This document shows, one piece after another, positions 48,857 to 58,323 of a DNA stretch of 64,000 nucleotides (position 1 is the stretch's first letter; the number at the start of each line of letters is the position of its first letter). Source of the DNA: Bacillota bacterium (GTDB taxonomy: Bacteria; Bacillota; Clostridia; Christensenellales; SZUA-584). A program made the translations under genes and the position numbers. The stretch is taken from the NCBI GenBank assembly GCA_023460085.1, contig JAEWRI010000034.1:1-64000 (forward strand), given 5' to 3'. Under the pieces are notes generated by a model that did no database searches, was not told the origin of the DNA, and saw only the letters and a program-made list of their open reading frames with translations.

Positions 48857-49563
48857 GGAAGGCCGTATTCTTCGATTTGGACGGAACGCTGCTGCCCATG
48901 GACATGGCACAGTTTTCCCGGCTGTATTACGCGGCGGTAGACGATCATGGCGTCATGGAGCATATTCATCCCACAAACGGCCACGAGATCTTCGGAAAAG
49001 GGATTTACGCGATGCTGGGCAACAATGGCAAGGCAAGCAACGCGGATGTTTTTTTCGGCACCATCGGCCGCTATTCGCCGGTATCGCGGACAAGCTTCGA
49101 GACGGTGATGGACGAGTTCTATCGGGGCAGCTATCCGCGCATGAAGGACAGCACGCAGCCTGAGCCGCTCGTTCCGGAAATCGTGGCGACGCTGAAGGCA
49201 AAGGGCTACCGGCTGATACTTTCGACGCAGCCGGTGTTTCCGCCCGTGGCTACCAACCAGCGCGTGCAATGGGCGGGGCTCTCCCCGGACGACTTCGAGT
49301 ATATCTCGTATTACGTCAATTCCGGCTGGTGCAAGCCCAGCCCGGACTACTTCCGCGAAATACTGCGCAACACGGGCCTTCACGCGGAGGAATGCTACAT
49401 CGTCGGCAACGATGTACGAGAGGACATGGGTGCCGTGGCGCTGGGGTTCGAGGGCTTTCTCGTAACCAGCCAGCTCATTGGGAAACTGGAGGACGCGCCT
49501 GAATGCAAAAAGGGAGATTATTCGGCGCTGGCAGAGTTCGTAAAGGGTCTGCCGGAGATCTAA
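48853..49563 (+). CDS. HAD-superfamily hydrolase
   Basis: The 236-residue protein starts at GTG 48853 (GTGA overlap with glmU, GGAGGG upstream). It has HAD motif I FFDLDGTLLP (both Asp), motif II around ILSTQP and motif IV in VGNDVREDMGA. These enzymes remove phosphate from small molecules; the substrate is unknown. Its last 61 bases overlap the N-terminal extension of pth. Confidence 0.87.
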   Translation: MRKAVFFDLDGTLLPMDMAQFSRLYYAAVDDHGVMEHIHPTNGHEIFGKGIYAMLGNNGKASNADVFFGTIGRYSPVSRTSFETVMDEFYRGSYPRMKDSTQPEPLVPEIVATLKAKGYRLILSTQPVFPPVATNQRVQWAGLSPDDFEYISYYVNSGWCKPSPDYFREILRNTGLHAEECYIVGNDVREDMGAVALGFEGFLVTSQLIGKLEDAPECKKGDYSALAEFVKGLPEI

Positions 49564-50120
49564 AAAGCGAATACTATATCATCGGACTGGGAAACCCGGG
49601 CGGCAAGTACGCGCACACGCGGCATAACGCGGGGTTCGACGTGATTGCCATACTCTCGCAGCGCCACGGCATTCCGGTGCGCATGCACCGCTTTCAGGCG
49701 GCGCTGGGCAAGGGCGAGATTGCGGGCAGGCGCGTGCTGCTGGTGCTGCCGCAGACGTACATGAATAACTCCGGCGAGAGCGTGCGGGAGCTGTGCGCGG
49801 CGCTGGGCGCGCGGGCGGATCAGCTGATACTGGTGTATGACGATGTGGATCTGAAGGAAGGCGCGGTGCGCGTCAAGGCGCGCGGCAGCGCCGGTACGCA
49901 CAACGGCATGCGCTCTGTGGTCTATCAGTTGCAGACCGACGAGCTTGTGCGCGTGCGCGTGGGCATCGGAAAACCGGACGGCGATATCATCGACCACGTG
50001 CTGGGAGAATATAAGGATAAGGAAGCGGCGTTTTCCGGGCTGACAAAGGCGGCGGACGCGGTGGAAATCATACTGAAGGAGGGCGTGCTGGAGGCGCAGA
50101 ACCGCTGCAACGGATCATGA
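49503..50120 (+). CDS. pth: Peptidyl-tRNA hydrolase with N-terminal extension
   Basis: The 205-residue enzyme recycles tRNA from dropped-off peptidyl-tRNAs. It contains YYIIGLGNPGGKYAHTRHNAG with the catalytic His, then VYDDVDL (catalytic-site Asp) and RGSAGTHNGM. The usual start is just before the IIGLGNPG strand. Here no start codon exists there, and the only good one is ATG 49503, with GGAGGA 9 bases upstream. This adds about 22 residues (MQKGRLFGAGRVRKGSAGDL...) encoded inside the end of the HAD gene. The stop overlaps the mfd start (ATGA). Confidence 0.93.
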   Translation: MQKGRLFGAGRVRKGSAGDLKSEYYIIGLGNPGGKYAHTRHNAGFDVIAILSQRHGIPVRMHRFQAALGKGEIAGRRVLLVLPQTYMNNSGESVRELCAALGARADQLILVYDDVDLKEGAVRVKARGSAGTHNGMRSVVYQLQTDELVRVRVGIGKPDGDIIDHVLGEYKDKEAAFSGLTKAADAVEIILKEGVLEAQNRCNGS

Positions 50121-53100
50121 GGATTGCCGATCACATCGCGCAGCTCGAAGAGTTTGCGAAGCTGCTGGATAACATACGGGCAGGGAAGCTTCCCTGCTCG
50201 ATTTTTGGCGTTGCCGACAGCGTGAAGCCGCACTTCGCTTCCGCGCTGCATTCGTGTACCCAAAGGCCCGTCGTCGTGGTATGCGCGACGGATGAGGACG
50301 CGCAGCGTCATGCCGAAGGGGACGCAAGCGCAGTGTTTCTGCCGCGCCGGGCGCTGCAGCTGCGCGCGTCGGTGGCGCGGAGCCGGGAGCGCATGTTCGC
50401 GCGCATCGAGGCGCTCTCCAGGCTGCTCTGCGGGGACGCGCGCGTCGTTTTTGCCAGCGAGGAAGCGCTGGACGCGCGGCTGCCCGCGCCGGAGGATTTC
50501 CGCGCCGCGCATCTCACGCTGCGCGAGGGCGACGTGATGCCGCCGGAGCAGCTGATGGAAAAGCTGGTACTGGCGGGCTACGAGCGTACGATGACCGTGG
50601 AGGCTGCCGGACAGGCGGCGCGCCGCGGCGAGGTGTTCGACGTGTTCTGCCCCGGCGCCCCCGCACCGCTCCGCATCGATTTTTTCGATGACTTGGTGGA
50701 GAGCATCGCCGAGTTTGACCCGGGCACGCAGCGGCGCAGCCGCAAGCGCAGAGCGGAGGCCGTGCTGCCGCCCGCGGTGGAGCTGGTGCTGGGCGAGAAG
50801 GCCGCGGACCGCGCGAGGGGCTACTTTGCTTCCGCGAAGCCCGAAACCGAGGTGCTGGCTCAGCGCTTCCGCAACTACGAGGAACAGCTTTCCAAACGGC
50901 GCTGGTTCGAGGACATTGAGAGCTACGCTTTCGCGTGCGCCGATGCGGACCTGCTGCAATATCTGCCGGATGCCGTGGTGGTATTCGACGAATACAAACG
51001 GATCGCGGAGATGACGGAGGACCGCACGGAAGCGTTCGGGAAGTCGCTCTCCGCGCTCATCGAAAGCGGCGAGGGCGTGGAGGCGCAGCGCGGGCTGTAC
51101 CTGCCGCCGGTGCGGCAGCGCGCAAAAGGGCGTGACGTACTGGAACTGTGCGTCATCAGCCGCTCCGCAGAGATTTCCGCGAAGAGCGAGCTGGGCTTTC
51201 AGACGCGCGGGGCGCTCTCGTACAACCGCAAGCTGGAGCTGCTGGCGGAGGACGTGCAGGCGCGCGTCAAAAACGGCTGGCGCGTGTATCTGCTGTGCGG
51301 CGGCGCGCAGCGCGCGGAAAAGCTGTCGCCTGTGCTCTCCGACAAGACGCTGATGGTGCCCGTCATCGCCGACGGGCGCGAGCTGAAGCACGGCGAGGCG
51401 GGCATCTACGCCGGCAAGCTGCCCTCCGGCTTTGAGCTCACGACACATAAGACGTATTTCCTGGGCGAACACGAGATCTACGGCTTCGCGAAGAAGCGCA
51501 AGCCGGTCTCCGCGGCGCGCCGTATGGACATATTCACCGACCTCAAGGTGGGCGACATCATCATCCATGACGTACACGGCAAGGGGCGCTTCGTGCGGCT
51601 GGTGAAGCGCGAGCTGCAGGGCATCGTGCGCGAGTACATGGAGCTGGAGTACCGCGACGGCGACAAGCTGTTTATCCCGACCGACCAGATAGACCGCGTG
51701 CAGAAGTACGTGGGCGGCGACAACGAGCGTCTCAGCAAGCTGGGCGGCAAGGAGTGGAGCCAGACCAAGGCGCGCGTCAAGGCCTCCGTCAAGGAGCTCG
51801 CGGAGGATCTCATCGGCATCTACAGCGAGCGGACAGCGGGCAAGGGCTTCGTTTACGGTGAGGACACGGTGTGGCAGCGCCAGTTCGAGGAGGGTTTTCC
51901 GTACGACGAAACCGAGGGGCAGCTGCGGAGCATCGAGGAGATCAAGCAGGATATGCGCAGCGACAAGGTGATGGATCGGCTGCTGCTGGGCGACGTGGGC
52001 TACGGAAAAACCGAGGTGGCCATGCGCGCGTGCTTCAAGGCCGTGATGGAAGGCCGCCAGTGCGCGGTGCTGGTGCCGACCACGCTGCTGGCGAGGCAGC
52101 ATTTTCATACATTTCAGGAGCGCTTCTCCGATTTCGCGGTGAAGATTGCGCAGCTGTCGCGCTTCGTATCGGCGGGAGATCAGCAGGCCGCGCTGGCCGG
52201 TCTGCGTGACGGCACCATCGACGTCGTCATCGGTACGCACCGGCTGCTCTCGAAGGATGTGGTGTACAAGGATCTCGGGCTGCTCGTCATCGACGAGGAA
52301 CAGCGTTTCGGCGTATCGCACAAGGAACGCATCAAGGATTTAAAGCGCACGGTGGACGTGCTGACGCTTTCCGCCACGCCCATACCGCGCACGCTGCAGA
52401 TGTCGCTGACGGGTATCCGCGACATGAGCACCATCGACACGCCGCCCGAGGAGCGCCGCGCGCCCGAGAGCTATGTGATGGAGTATTCCGGCCAGCTGGT
52501 GCGCGACGCGGTGATGAAGGAGATGGAGCGCGGCGGGCAGGTATACTTCGTGTGCCGGCAGATAGGGCAGATAGACAAGCTGGCGGGTGACCTGCGCCAC
52601 TGGGTGCCGGAAGCGCGCGTTACCGCGGCACACGGGCGCATGGGCGAGGACGCCATGGAACGGGTGATGATGGCCTACCTTGCGGGCGAGTTCGACGTGC
52701 TGCTCTGCACGACGATCATCGAGTCGGGCATTGATATCCCCAATGTCAACACGCTCATCATCTACGAAGCGGACAAATACGGGCTCGCGCAGCTGTATCA
52801 GCTGAAGGGCCGCGTGGGGCGCTCCACGAAGACCTCCTACGCATACCTGACCTACGTGCCGGGAGTACGCATGACGCCCGACGCCGAGAGAAGGCTCCAG
52901 ACCATCTCCGAATTCACTGAGCTGGGCGCGGGCTTCAAAATCGCCATGCGCGATCTCGAAATCCGCGGCGCGGGCAACATGCTGGGCCCGGAGCAGTCCG
53001 GTCAGATGGCGGCGGTCGGTTACGACATGTACTGCCGTCTGATGCGCGAGGCGGTTGCGGAGCTGCGCGGTAAGCGTGTAGAGCGTATTGCCGATACATC

Positions 53101-53545
53101 GGTGGAGATTCGCGTTTCGGCGCACGTACCGCCGGAATACATCGGCGATGAGATGCTGCGCATTGAAGCGTACAAGAAGATTGCCGCGGTGGACGGCATG
53201 CAGACCGCGAAGCGCGTGCGCGAGGAATTGACCGACCGGTACGGCGAGCCGCCGAGGCCCGTGGAGAACCTGATCCTCATTTCACTGATCAAAGGCTTTG
53301 CGGCACGCGCGGGGCTTGCTTCTGTGACGCGCGCCGGCAAGGTTTACACGCTCAAATACGGGCCGGAGCGCGGACCGGATGTGAATAGATTGCTAAGCGT
53401 ACTTGCGCAATACGAGGATGTGGCGCAGCTGAAAGCGGCCGAACCGCCATATATTGTGCTGCGTCCCAAGGACGGCAGCATCGACGAATTACTGCGTTTT
53501 CTCAAGGACATCAGGCGTTGCATAATTGACGGGCATCAAGTATAA
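50117..53545 (+). CDS. mfd: Transcription-repair coupling factor
   Basis: The 1142-residue protein has the Mfd order: UvrB-homology N-terminal domains (1-330), the RNA-polymerase-interacting CarD-like domain (about 470-540: DLKVGDIIIHDVHGKGRFVR), a RecG-like helicase with Walker A LLLGDVGYGKTEVAM, the DEEQ box and motifs IV-VI (GRVGRSTKTSYAYL), and a C-terminal TRCF domain. It removes stalled RNA polymerase from DNA lesions and recruits UvrA. It overlaps pth by 4 bases. Confidence 0.96.
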   Translation: MRIADHIAQLEEFAKLLDNIRAGKLPCSIFGVADSVKPHFASALHSCTQRPVVVVCATDEDAQRHAEGDASAVFLPRRALQLRASVARSRERMFARIEALSRLLCGDARVVFASEEALDARLPAPEDFRAAHLTLREGDVMPPEQLMEKLVLAGYERTMTVEAAGQAARRGEVFDVFCPGAPAPLRIDFFDDLVESIAEFDPGTQRRSRKRRAEAVLPPAVELVLGEKAADRARGYFASAKPETEVLAQRFRNYEEQLSKRRWFEDIESYAFACADADLLQYLPDAVVVFDEYKRIAEMTEDRTEAFGKSLSALIESGEGVEAQRGLYLPPVRQRAKGRDVLELCVISRSAEISAKSELGFQTRGALSYNRKLELLAEDVQARVKNGWRVYLLCGGAQRAEKLSPVLSDKTLMVPVIADGRELKHGEAGIYAGKLPSGFELTTHKTYFLGEHEIYGFAKKRKPVSAARRMDIFTDLKVGDIIIHDVHGKGRFVRLVKRELQGIVREYMELEYRDGDKLFIPTDQIDRVQKYVGGDNERLSKLGGKEWSQTKARVKASVKELAEDLIGIYSERTAGKGFVYGEDTVWQRQFEEGFPYDETEGQLRSIEEIKQDMRSDKVMDRLLLGDVGYGKTEVAMRACFKAVMEGRQCAVLVPTTLLARQHFHTFQERFSDFAVKIAQLSRFVSAGDQQAALAGLRDGTIDVVIGTHRLLSKDVVYKDLGLLVIDEEQRFGVSHKERIKDLKRTVDVLTLSATPIPRTLQMSLTGIRDMSTIDTPPEERRAPESYVMEYSGQLVRDAVMKEMERGGQVYFVCRQIGQIDKLAGDLRHWVPEARVTAAHGRMGEDAMERVMMAYLAGEFDVLLCTTIIESGIDIPNVNTLIIYEADKYGLAQLYQLKGRVGRSTKTSYAYLTYVPGVRMTPDAERRLQTISEFTELGAGFKIAMRDLEIRGAGNMLGPEQSGQMAAVGYDMYCRLMREAVAELRGKRVERIADTSVEIRVSAHVPPEYIGDEMLRIEAYKKIAAVDGMQTAKRVREELTDRYGEPPRPVENLILISLIKGFAARAGLASVTRAGKVYTLKYGPERGPDVNRLLSVLAQYEDVAQLKAAEPPYIVLRPKDGSIDELLRFLKDIRRCIIDGHQV

Positions 53546-53546
53546 T
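53518..53546 (+). promoter_or_regulatory. Promoter inside the end of mfd
   Basis: TTGCAT (53518-53523), a 17-base spacer and TATAAT (53541-53546), giving the PrsA/SurA-like gene its own transcript. Confidence 0.7.
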
Positions 53547-53593
53547 AGTTCGGATAGAGCCAAAAACGGGGCTGTTGGGAGGAAGTACAAACG

Positions 53594-55063
53594 ATGAGAA
53601 GGTTCAGATTCGTTGCGCTGGCGCTGGTGTGCATGCTGCTGTTTTCGGGATGCTCGCTTGTAAGCGTCGATCAGGAAAGGGTCGATAATCAGGTAGTCGC
53701 CACCGTAAACGGCGTGCAGATACTGAAGAAAGAAATCAGTGAAGACCAGGTCAAATATAACGTAGAAATGTCGCTTTACTATACCTACGGCATGACCTCT
53801 GAGGACTTGGACGCGGACGAACTGGCACAGATGTACCAGGACGCGCGGGAAGCCATGCTTAAAAATCTGGTGCTCAACGAGGTGCTGCTGCAGAAGGCCA
53901 AAGAGATGAACTTTGCGCTGACCGAAGAGGAATTGGCGGAGAACCGTACGCAGGCCGATGAGTACTACAAGAGCGTGATGGACGGCTTCATCGAGGACGC
54001 GGTTGCCACGCCCACACCGGAGCCCACGGAGACGCCTTCCGCGACAGCTGCGGCGACGCCCAGCGCGACGCCTACGGCAACGCCGACCGCGACACCCACG
54101 GAGACGCCTTCCGGGACGGCTGAGACGAGCGGCACGACGGAAAGCGCGGTTTCGGCCACGCCGACGGCCACGCCCACCGCGACGCCGACGGCTACGCCTA
54201 CGCCCAGTCCTACCGCGACGCCCAGCCCGACACCCACACCGTCGCTGAACGCGTTTCAGCAGGCTGAAGTGAGCGATAATTATGCGGAATACGTCGCGAC
54301 CTATGGTTCGGCGGACGATTACTATCAGGAACTCAATGAGAGTGACCTGATTAAGAAGCTGACGGATTGGATTGACGAGCAGGCTGTGGTGACTGACGAG
54401 CAGGCAAAAACATGGTACGATACCATGCTGGAGCAGCAGACAGCGGCTGTCAAGGAAGACGTATCCGTTTTTGAGGACTATATACAAGGCAATAACATCG
54501 TCACCTACGTGCCGGAGGATACCGTCGCGGTGAAGCAGGTGCTGCTTAAGTTCCCCGATGCTGACCTGGTGGAGGAAGCCCAGGCGCTGTATACCAACGA
54601 CCAGAAAGAGATGGCGTGGGAGCTGCTTCAGCCGCAGATCGAAGCGCTGATGCCGATTGCGGAGGAAGTGCAGCAGCGGCTGCTGAACGGAGAGAATATC
54701 GACGACCTGATTGCGGAGCTGGGCGAAGATCCGGGCATGGATTCCAGCCCGGGGAAGACCTACGGTTATCTGGTCAGCGAGTCGACCACGGCGTACGTAG
54801 AGGAATTCAGTCAGGCGGCGCTGGGCTTGAAGGCGATTGGCGACGTTTCCGCACCGACGGTAACGTATATGGGCATACACGTGCTGGAGTGCATCAACAC
54901 GTATAAAGCCGGCGCGGTGGCGTTCGATGATATCAAGGAGAAGATAAAGACCGCGCTGCTGCCCGACGCGCAGGACGCCAAGTATGACGAACTGACGCAG
55001 CAGTGGCTGGACGCGGCGGACGTCACCTATTACTACGACAGGCTGAACAGCCACAACGACTGA
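53594..55063 (+). CDS. PrsA/SurA-like lipoprotein (peptidyl-prolyl isomerase type) with a Thr/Pro linker inside the chaperone domain
   Basis: The 489-residue protein has a lipoprotein signal ending in FSGC (Cys20) and a SurA_N-like segment (VVATVNGVQILKKEISEDQV ... KNLVLNEVLLQKAKEMNFAL, about 30-135). A low-complexity Thr/Pro/Ala linker of about 80 residues (138-218) follows, then a second helical part (219-300) and a parvulin-like region (about 310-440: VKQVLLKFPDAD ... LGEDPGMDSS ... GIHVLECINTYKAG). PrsA-type proteins fold secreted proteins outside the membrane. The linker splits the helical chaperone domain, which is unusual. GGGAGGAAGT precedes ATG 53594. Confidence 0.83.
   Translation: MRRFRFVALALVCMLLFSGCSLVSVDQERVDNQVVATVNGVQILKKEISEDQVKYNVEMSLYYTYGMTSEDLDADELAQMYQDAREAMLKNLVLNEVLLQKAKEMNFALTEEELAENRTQADEYYKSVMDGFIEDAVATPTPEPTETPSATAAATPSATPTATPTATPTETPSGTAETSGTTESAVSATPTATPTATPTATPTPSPTATPSPTPTPSLNAFQQAEVSDNYAEYVATYGSADDYYQELNESDLIKKLTDWIDEQAVVTDEQAKTWYDTMLEQQTAAVKEDVSVFEDYIQGNNIVTYVPEDTVAVKQVLLKFPDADLVEEAQALYTNDQKEMAWELLQPQIEALMPIAEEVQQRLLNGENIDDLIAELGEDPGMDSSPGKTYGYLVSESTTAYVEEFSQAALGLKAIGDVSAPTVTYMGIHVLECINTYKAGAVAFDDIKEKIKTALLPDAQDAKYDELTQQWLDAADVTYYYDRLNSHND
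54005..54248 (+). repeat. Low-complexity Thr-Pro coding repeat
   Basis: About 240 bases of degenerate ACGCC(G/C)ACG-type repeats encode runs such as TATPTATPTETPSG and TPSPTATPSPTPTPS within the PrsA-like lipoprotein. Such tracts can change length by slippage. Confidence 0.8.
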
Positions 55064-55073
55064 GCTGTGCCGG

Positions 55074-55103
55074 AAAGCGCACTGGAAACGGTGCGCTTTT
55101 TTT
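55074..55103 (+). terminator. Rho-independent terminator
   Basis: AAAGCGCAC/GTGCGCTTT (55074-55082 with 55091-55099), an 8-base loop, in a run of seven T. Confidence 0.88.
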
Positions 55104-55132
55104 GACGCGGCAGACAAGGGAGGCGAAAGACA

Positions 55133-55603
55133 ATGAGAAGAAAAGAACGGCGGATGGATGACGCGGATGCTTCCGCGCTGCTGAGAGAAGGAACATTCGG
55201 TGTGCTGTCTCTGACGGACACGGACGGCGCGCCTTATGGGGTGCCGCTGAACTATGCTTTTCTGGAGGACGAAGGCACGCTGCTGTTTCATTGTGCGCGG
55301 ACGGGCCGCAAGCTGGACTGCATCCGTCATGAAAGCCGTGTGGCGTTTACGGTGGTAGGCCGCTGGGATGTGGACGCGCCGCGCTTTACCACGCGATATT
55401 CCAGTGTAATCGTGCAGGGACGCGCAAGCTTCGTGGAAACAGAGGACGAATTGCGCAAGAGGTTACGCCAGCTGTGCGAGGCGCTTGTCCCCGGGCAGGC
55501 GCGCACTGAGGAAGTGATCGAAAAATACCTGCCAAGGGTGGCGGTTGTCCGTGTGGACATTGAAAGCATCAGCGGCAAGGCGAATCGCGGGGAGGACGAA
55601 TGA
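55133..55603 (+). CDS. Pyridoxamine-phosphate-oxidase-like flavoprotein (NimA type)
   Basis: The 156-residue protein has the split-barrel FMN-binding fold of the NimA/5-nitroimidazole-reductase group: EGTFGVLSLTDTDGAPYGVPLNY, LLFHCARTGRKLDCI, RFTTRYSSVIVQGRASFV and a C-terminal VVRVDIESISGKAN. Such proteins reduce nitro compounds or bind flavins and haem; real substrates are uncertain. GGGAGGC lies before ATG 55133. The stop overlaps gpsA (ATGA). Confidence 0.88.
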   Translation: MRRKERRMDDADASALLREGTFGVLSLTDTDGAPYGVPLNYAFLEDEGTLLFHCARTGRKLDCIRHESRVAFTVVGRWDVDAPRFTTRYSSVIVQGRASFVETEDELRKRLRQLCEALVPGQARTEEVIEKYLPRVAVVRVDIESISGKANRGEDE

Positions 55604-56559
55604 GGGTATCGGTGCTCGGCTGTGGCCGGTGGGGGGCGTTTCTTGCGTGGTATCTCTCGCGCTGCGGCTTCGACGTGATGATGTGGGGGCGCCCGGAGTC
55701 CCAGAACCTGCGGAGGCTTCGTGAAACGCGTGCGAATGAGTATCTGACGCTGCCCGAAGACATCGCGCTGACTGATGATTTGGCAGCCGCTGCGGCCCAC
55801 GCGAAGACGATTGTCGTTTCTGTGGACGCACAGGGGCTGCGCGATTTGCTGACGAAACTGGCATTGTGCGGCATAGACGGCAAGCCCGTGGTGCTGTGCA
55901 TCAAAGGGCTGGAACAGCGGACGGGCCAGCGGCTCAGCATCGTCGCGGAAGAAACCATCGGTGACGCGTCGCGCGTGGCGGTGTGGCTGGGGCCGGGGCA
56001 CGTGCAGGATTTTACGGCGGGTATACCGGGCTGTATGGTCATCGACTCGGCGAACCACAAGCTGACGCGCACGCTCTGCGATAAGTTTTCATCCCGGCAG
56101 CTTCGCTTTTACTACGGCACCGATATTGTGGGCAGCGAGGTGGGTGCGGCGGCGAAGAACGTGGTGGGCATCGCGGCGGGGATGCTGGACGGCCTGCGCA
56201 TGCCGAGCCTGAAGGGCGCGCTGATGGCGCGGGGTACGCGCGAGGTGGCGCGTCTGATTGCCGCGATGGGCGGCGACGCGCTCTCCGTCTATGGGCTCTG
56301 CCACCTGGGGGATTATGAAGCCACGCTGTTTTCTCCCTACAGCCATAACCGTCAGTACGGCGAGCTGTTTATACAGGGTAAGAAGCTGGACAGGCTTGCG
56401 GAAGGCGTATATACGACGCGCGCGCTGGTGACGCTGTCCAAGAAGCTAGGTGTTGATATGCCCATCGCACGGGCGGTTTATGATATGCTCTTTGAAGGGC
56501 GCACGCCCTCGGAATGCTTCGACAGCCTGTTCATGCGCAGCCGAAAACGCGAGTTCTGA
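55600..56559 (+). CDS. gpsA: Glycerol-3-phosphate dehydrogenase [NAD(P)+]
   Basis: The 319-residue enzyme reduces dihydroxyacetone phosphate to sn-glycerol 3-phosphate for phospholipids. It has the nucleotide loop VLGCGRWGAFLAWYL (GxGxxG), the EVGAAAKNVVGIAAGM block with the catalytic Lys and the CHLGDYEATLFSPYSHNRQYGE block. The last is changed from the usual GLGDL..T...SRN, so it is a divergent member. Length (about 320) is typical. It forms an operon with the Nim-like gene. Confidence 0.9.
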   Translation: MRVSVLGCGRWGAFLAWYLSRCGFDVMMWGRPESQNLRRLRETRANEYLTLPEDIALTDDLAAAAAHAKTIVVSVDAQGLRDLLTKLALCGIDGKPVVLCIKGLEQRTGQRLSIVAEETIGDASRVAVWLGPGHVQDFTAGIPGCMVIDSANHKLTRTLCDKFSSRQLRFYYGTDIVGSEVGAAAKNVVGIAAGMLDGLRMPSLKGALMARGTREVARLIAAMGGDALSVYGLCHLGDYEATLFSPYSHNRQYGELFIQGKKLDRLAEGVYTTRALVTLSKKLGVDMPIARAVYDMLFEGRTPSECFDSLFMRSRKREF

Positions 56560-56566
56560 CACCTCG

Positions 56567-58186
56567 TCATTCCGTTTTTGCAGAACTTCTGTATTCCCGC
56601 GCATGATGATAGGCATCCGCGAAAACCCGCGCGATTGCGTCCATTGCGGCGGTCTCGCTATGCTCCCAAAATCTTGAGCCGATCGCTTTACAGCCAAGCA
56701 GCGCGCCCCGGCTTCCGTTCAGGCAGGGGATGGGCGCAAGAACCACGGAACGCAAGCCCTCCGCGGCGGCGGCCCTTGCAAGCGCGGAGCAATCCTCCGA
56801 GGTATCGTTGATGGCGGCGGGTGCGCGTCGTACAGCTTGCAGCGCCGCTTCGCGCAGCGCGCCGTTCCGGGAGACAATGGAACGCGGCAGTCCGCTTTCC
56901 AGCCACTCGTATGTCCGGATATCCGCTTCCTCACGGAAAATAGCGCAGGCTCTGTCCAGACACAAAAGATGGGAGACCTCTTGTAACGCCTTGTCCGCGT
57001 AAGCGTCGAACCCCTGCGCGCCTGCGCGGAGAAACCCGCAGGAGATGTCCGCGAGCGTTTCCTTCTGCGAAAGAATATCCTGAAGTGCCTCGTCGTACTC
57101 CGTCAGTACGCGCACGTTCTCTGCAAGGTTGCTTTCCGTTCGTATGTGCAGGTATGCGCTCATGATGGATGCCGCAGTTCCTCTCGTCAGGCTGATTTCT
57201 GCGGTGGTCCATGCACGGGGCCCATGGGTTTGCACCAGGCAGACAAGCCCGAATATCTGGTTTTCACGGCGGATGGGAACCGCGAGCAGGGCATGAACGC
57301 CCAGCGCCAGCAGCTCGCGCGAGAACGGAAGATGCTGTTCCCGGAGGGTGTCGTTGATCACAAGCAGCTTTGTAAGCTGCGCAAAGCCGCGGTCTCTGCT
57401 CTGGATATGACCAATGCTCATATAAGAGTCGCTGTCTTCGCGTGCCCAGCGCGCCTTATGAATGCACAGCGTCTCGGAGTAGTGCTGCAGAATATAGGCC
57501 TGATCCACGTTCAGAAGCATGCCCAGATCGCGGTTGAGACCGCTCAGGCAGCAGTCGAAGCCTGCACTGCCTGCGTCCATGAAATCACTCAGCGCCCCGG
57601 AGACAAGGGACTCGAACGAAAGACGGGTGTTGAGCAGCGCCACCTGCTGCCGGAGCCGAGCATTTTCAGTCTTAAGCCGGGATTGCCCCCGGATATAATC
57701 CGTAATATCGGAACTTGTGCTGATAATACGAACGGTGCGTTCATTCGCGACTTGAGGGCAGAGGCGCATGACCAGCATGCGACCGCCGAAATGGCTGTAT
57801 ATGAACTCCACTTCGCAGCGGCGCTGTGCGCACTCGGTGAAACGTTCTTGCATGAGCTTTCGAGTATCCGGCATAAATACATCGGCAAGGTCTTTACCGA
57901 AGGCTTCCTGGGCGGTTCGTTTCATCATTCGCAATACCAGCGGATTGGCATACCGCAGGGTAAAGCCCCCATCCGGCGTGGTATCCCATACGGTGATGGT
58001 GTTTTTTGAGCCGCTGCTGACGGCATTGAATACTGAAAGCTCAATGGAACCGCCCGGGTAGGCGGTGATGGTTCCGCATTCCTGATACACATATTCTCCG
58101 GTATGTGCGCTGTGTTCCAGAAAAGGTCCTGTGAATCCCACTGTAGGCTGCGTCATCCCCGTTGCATCGTCGTGCATTCGCCCCAT
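56567..58186 (-). CDS. PAS-GAF-GAF sensor protein without an output domain
   Basis: The 539-residue cytosolic protein has a PAS domain (about 55-165: NTITVWDTTPDGGFTLRYAN ... ISTSSDITDYI), a coiled-coil linker (165-190) and two GAF domains (about 195-350, with VHALLAVPIRRENQIFGLVCLVQ, and 375-530, with GLRSVVLAPIPCLNGSRGAL). No kinase, GGDEF, EAL, HTH or phosphatase domain follows. It might act by protein binding, or be a partner of a regulator encoded elsewhere. GGGGGAG lies before ATG 58186. It is convergent with gpsA and divergent from egsA. Confidence 0.78.
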   Translation of the reverse strand: MGRMHDDATGMTQPTVGFTGPFLEHSAHTGEYVYQECGTITAYPGGSIELSVFNAVSSGSKNTITVWDTTPDGGFTLRYANPLVLRMMKRTAQEAFGKDLADVFMPDTRKLMQERFTECAQRRCEVEFIYSHFGGRMLVMRLCPQVANERTVRIISTSSDITDYIRGQSRLKTENARLRQQVALLNTRLSFESLVSGALSDFMDAGSAGFDCCLSGLNRDLGMLLNVDQAYILQHYSETLCIHKARWAREDSDSYMSIGHIQSRDRGFAQLTKLLVINDTLREQHLPFSRELLALGVHALLAVPIRRENQIFGLVCLVQTHGPRAWTTAEISLTRGTAASIMSAYLHIRTESNLAENVRVLTEYDEALQDILSQKETLADISCGFLRAGAQGFDAYADKALQEVSHLLCLDRACAIFREEADIRTYEWLESGLPRSIVSRNGALREAALQAVRRAPAAINDTSEDCSALARAAAAEGLRSVVLAPIPCLNGSRGALLGCKAIGSRFWEHSETAAMDAIARVFADAYHHAREYRSSAKTE

Positions 58187-58323
58187 ACTCCCCCTGTTAC
58201 TCTATAACGCAATTATCTTTAGAATTATACAATAAATGCTCCTTTTTTTCATGAATTCGACAAAAATAGTCAATTAGCGCCGTTCAGTAAACTGTCCCTT
58301 TGACAGAAAGGAGAATGGGCATT

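Noticed and set aside
49925..52321. Minus-strand open frame of 798 codons
   Set aside because: It lies entirely opposite pth and mfd and reads as Leu/Arg/His-rich noise caused by high GC at third positions.
53489..55330. Minus-strand open frame of 613 codons
   Set aside because: Antisense to the PrsA-like gene; the RRRGRR-type runs come from the complement of the Thr/Pro repeat.
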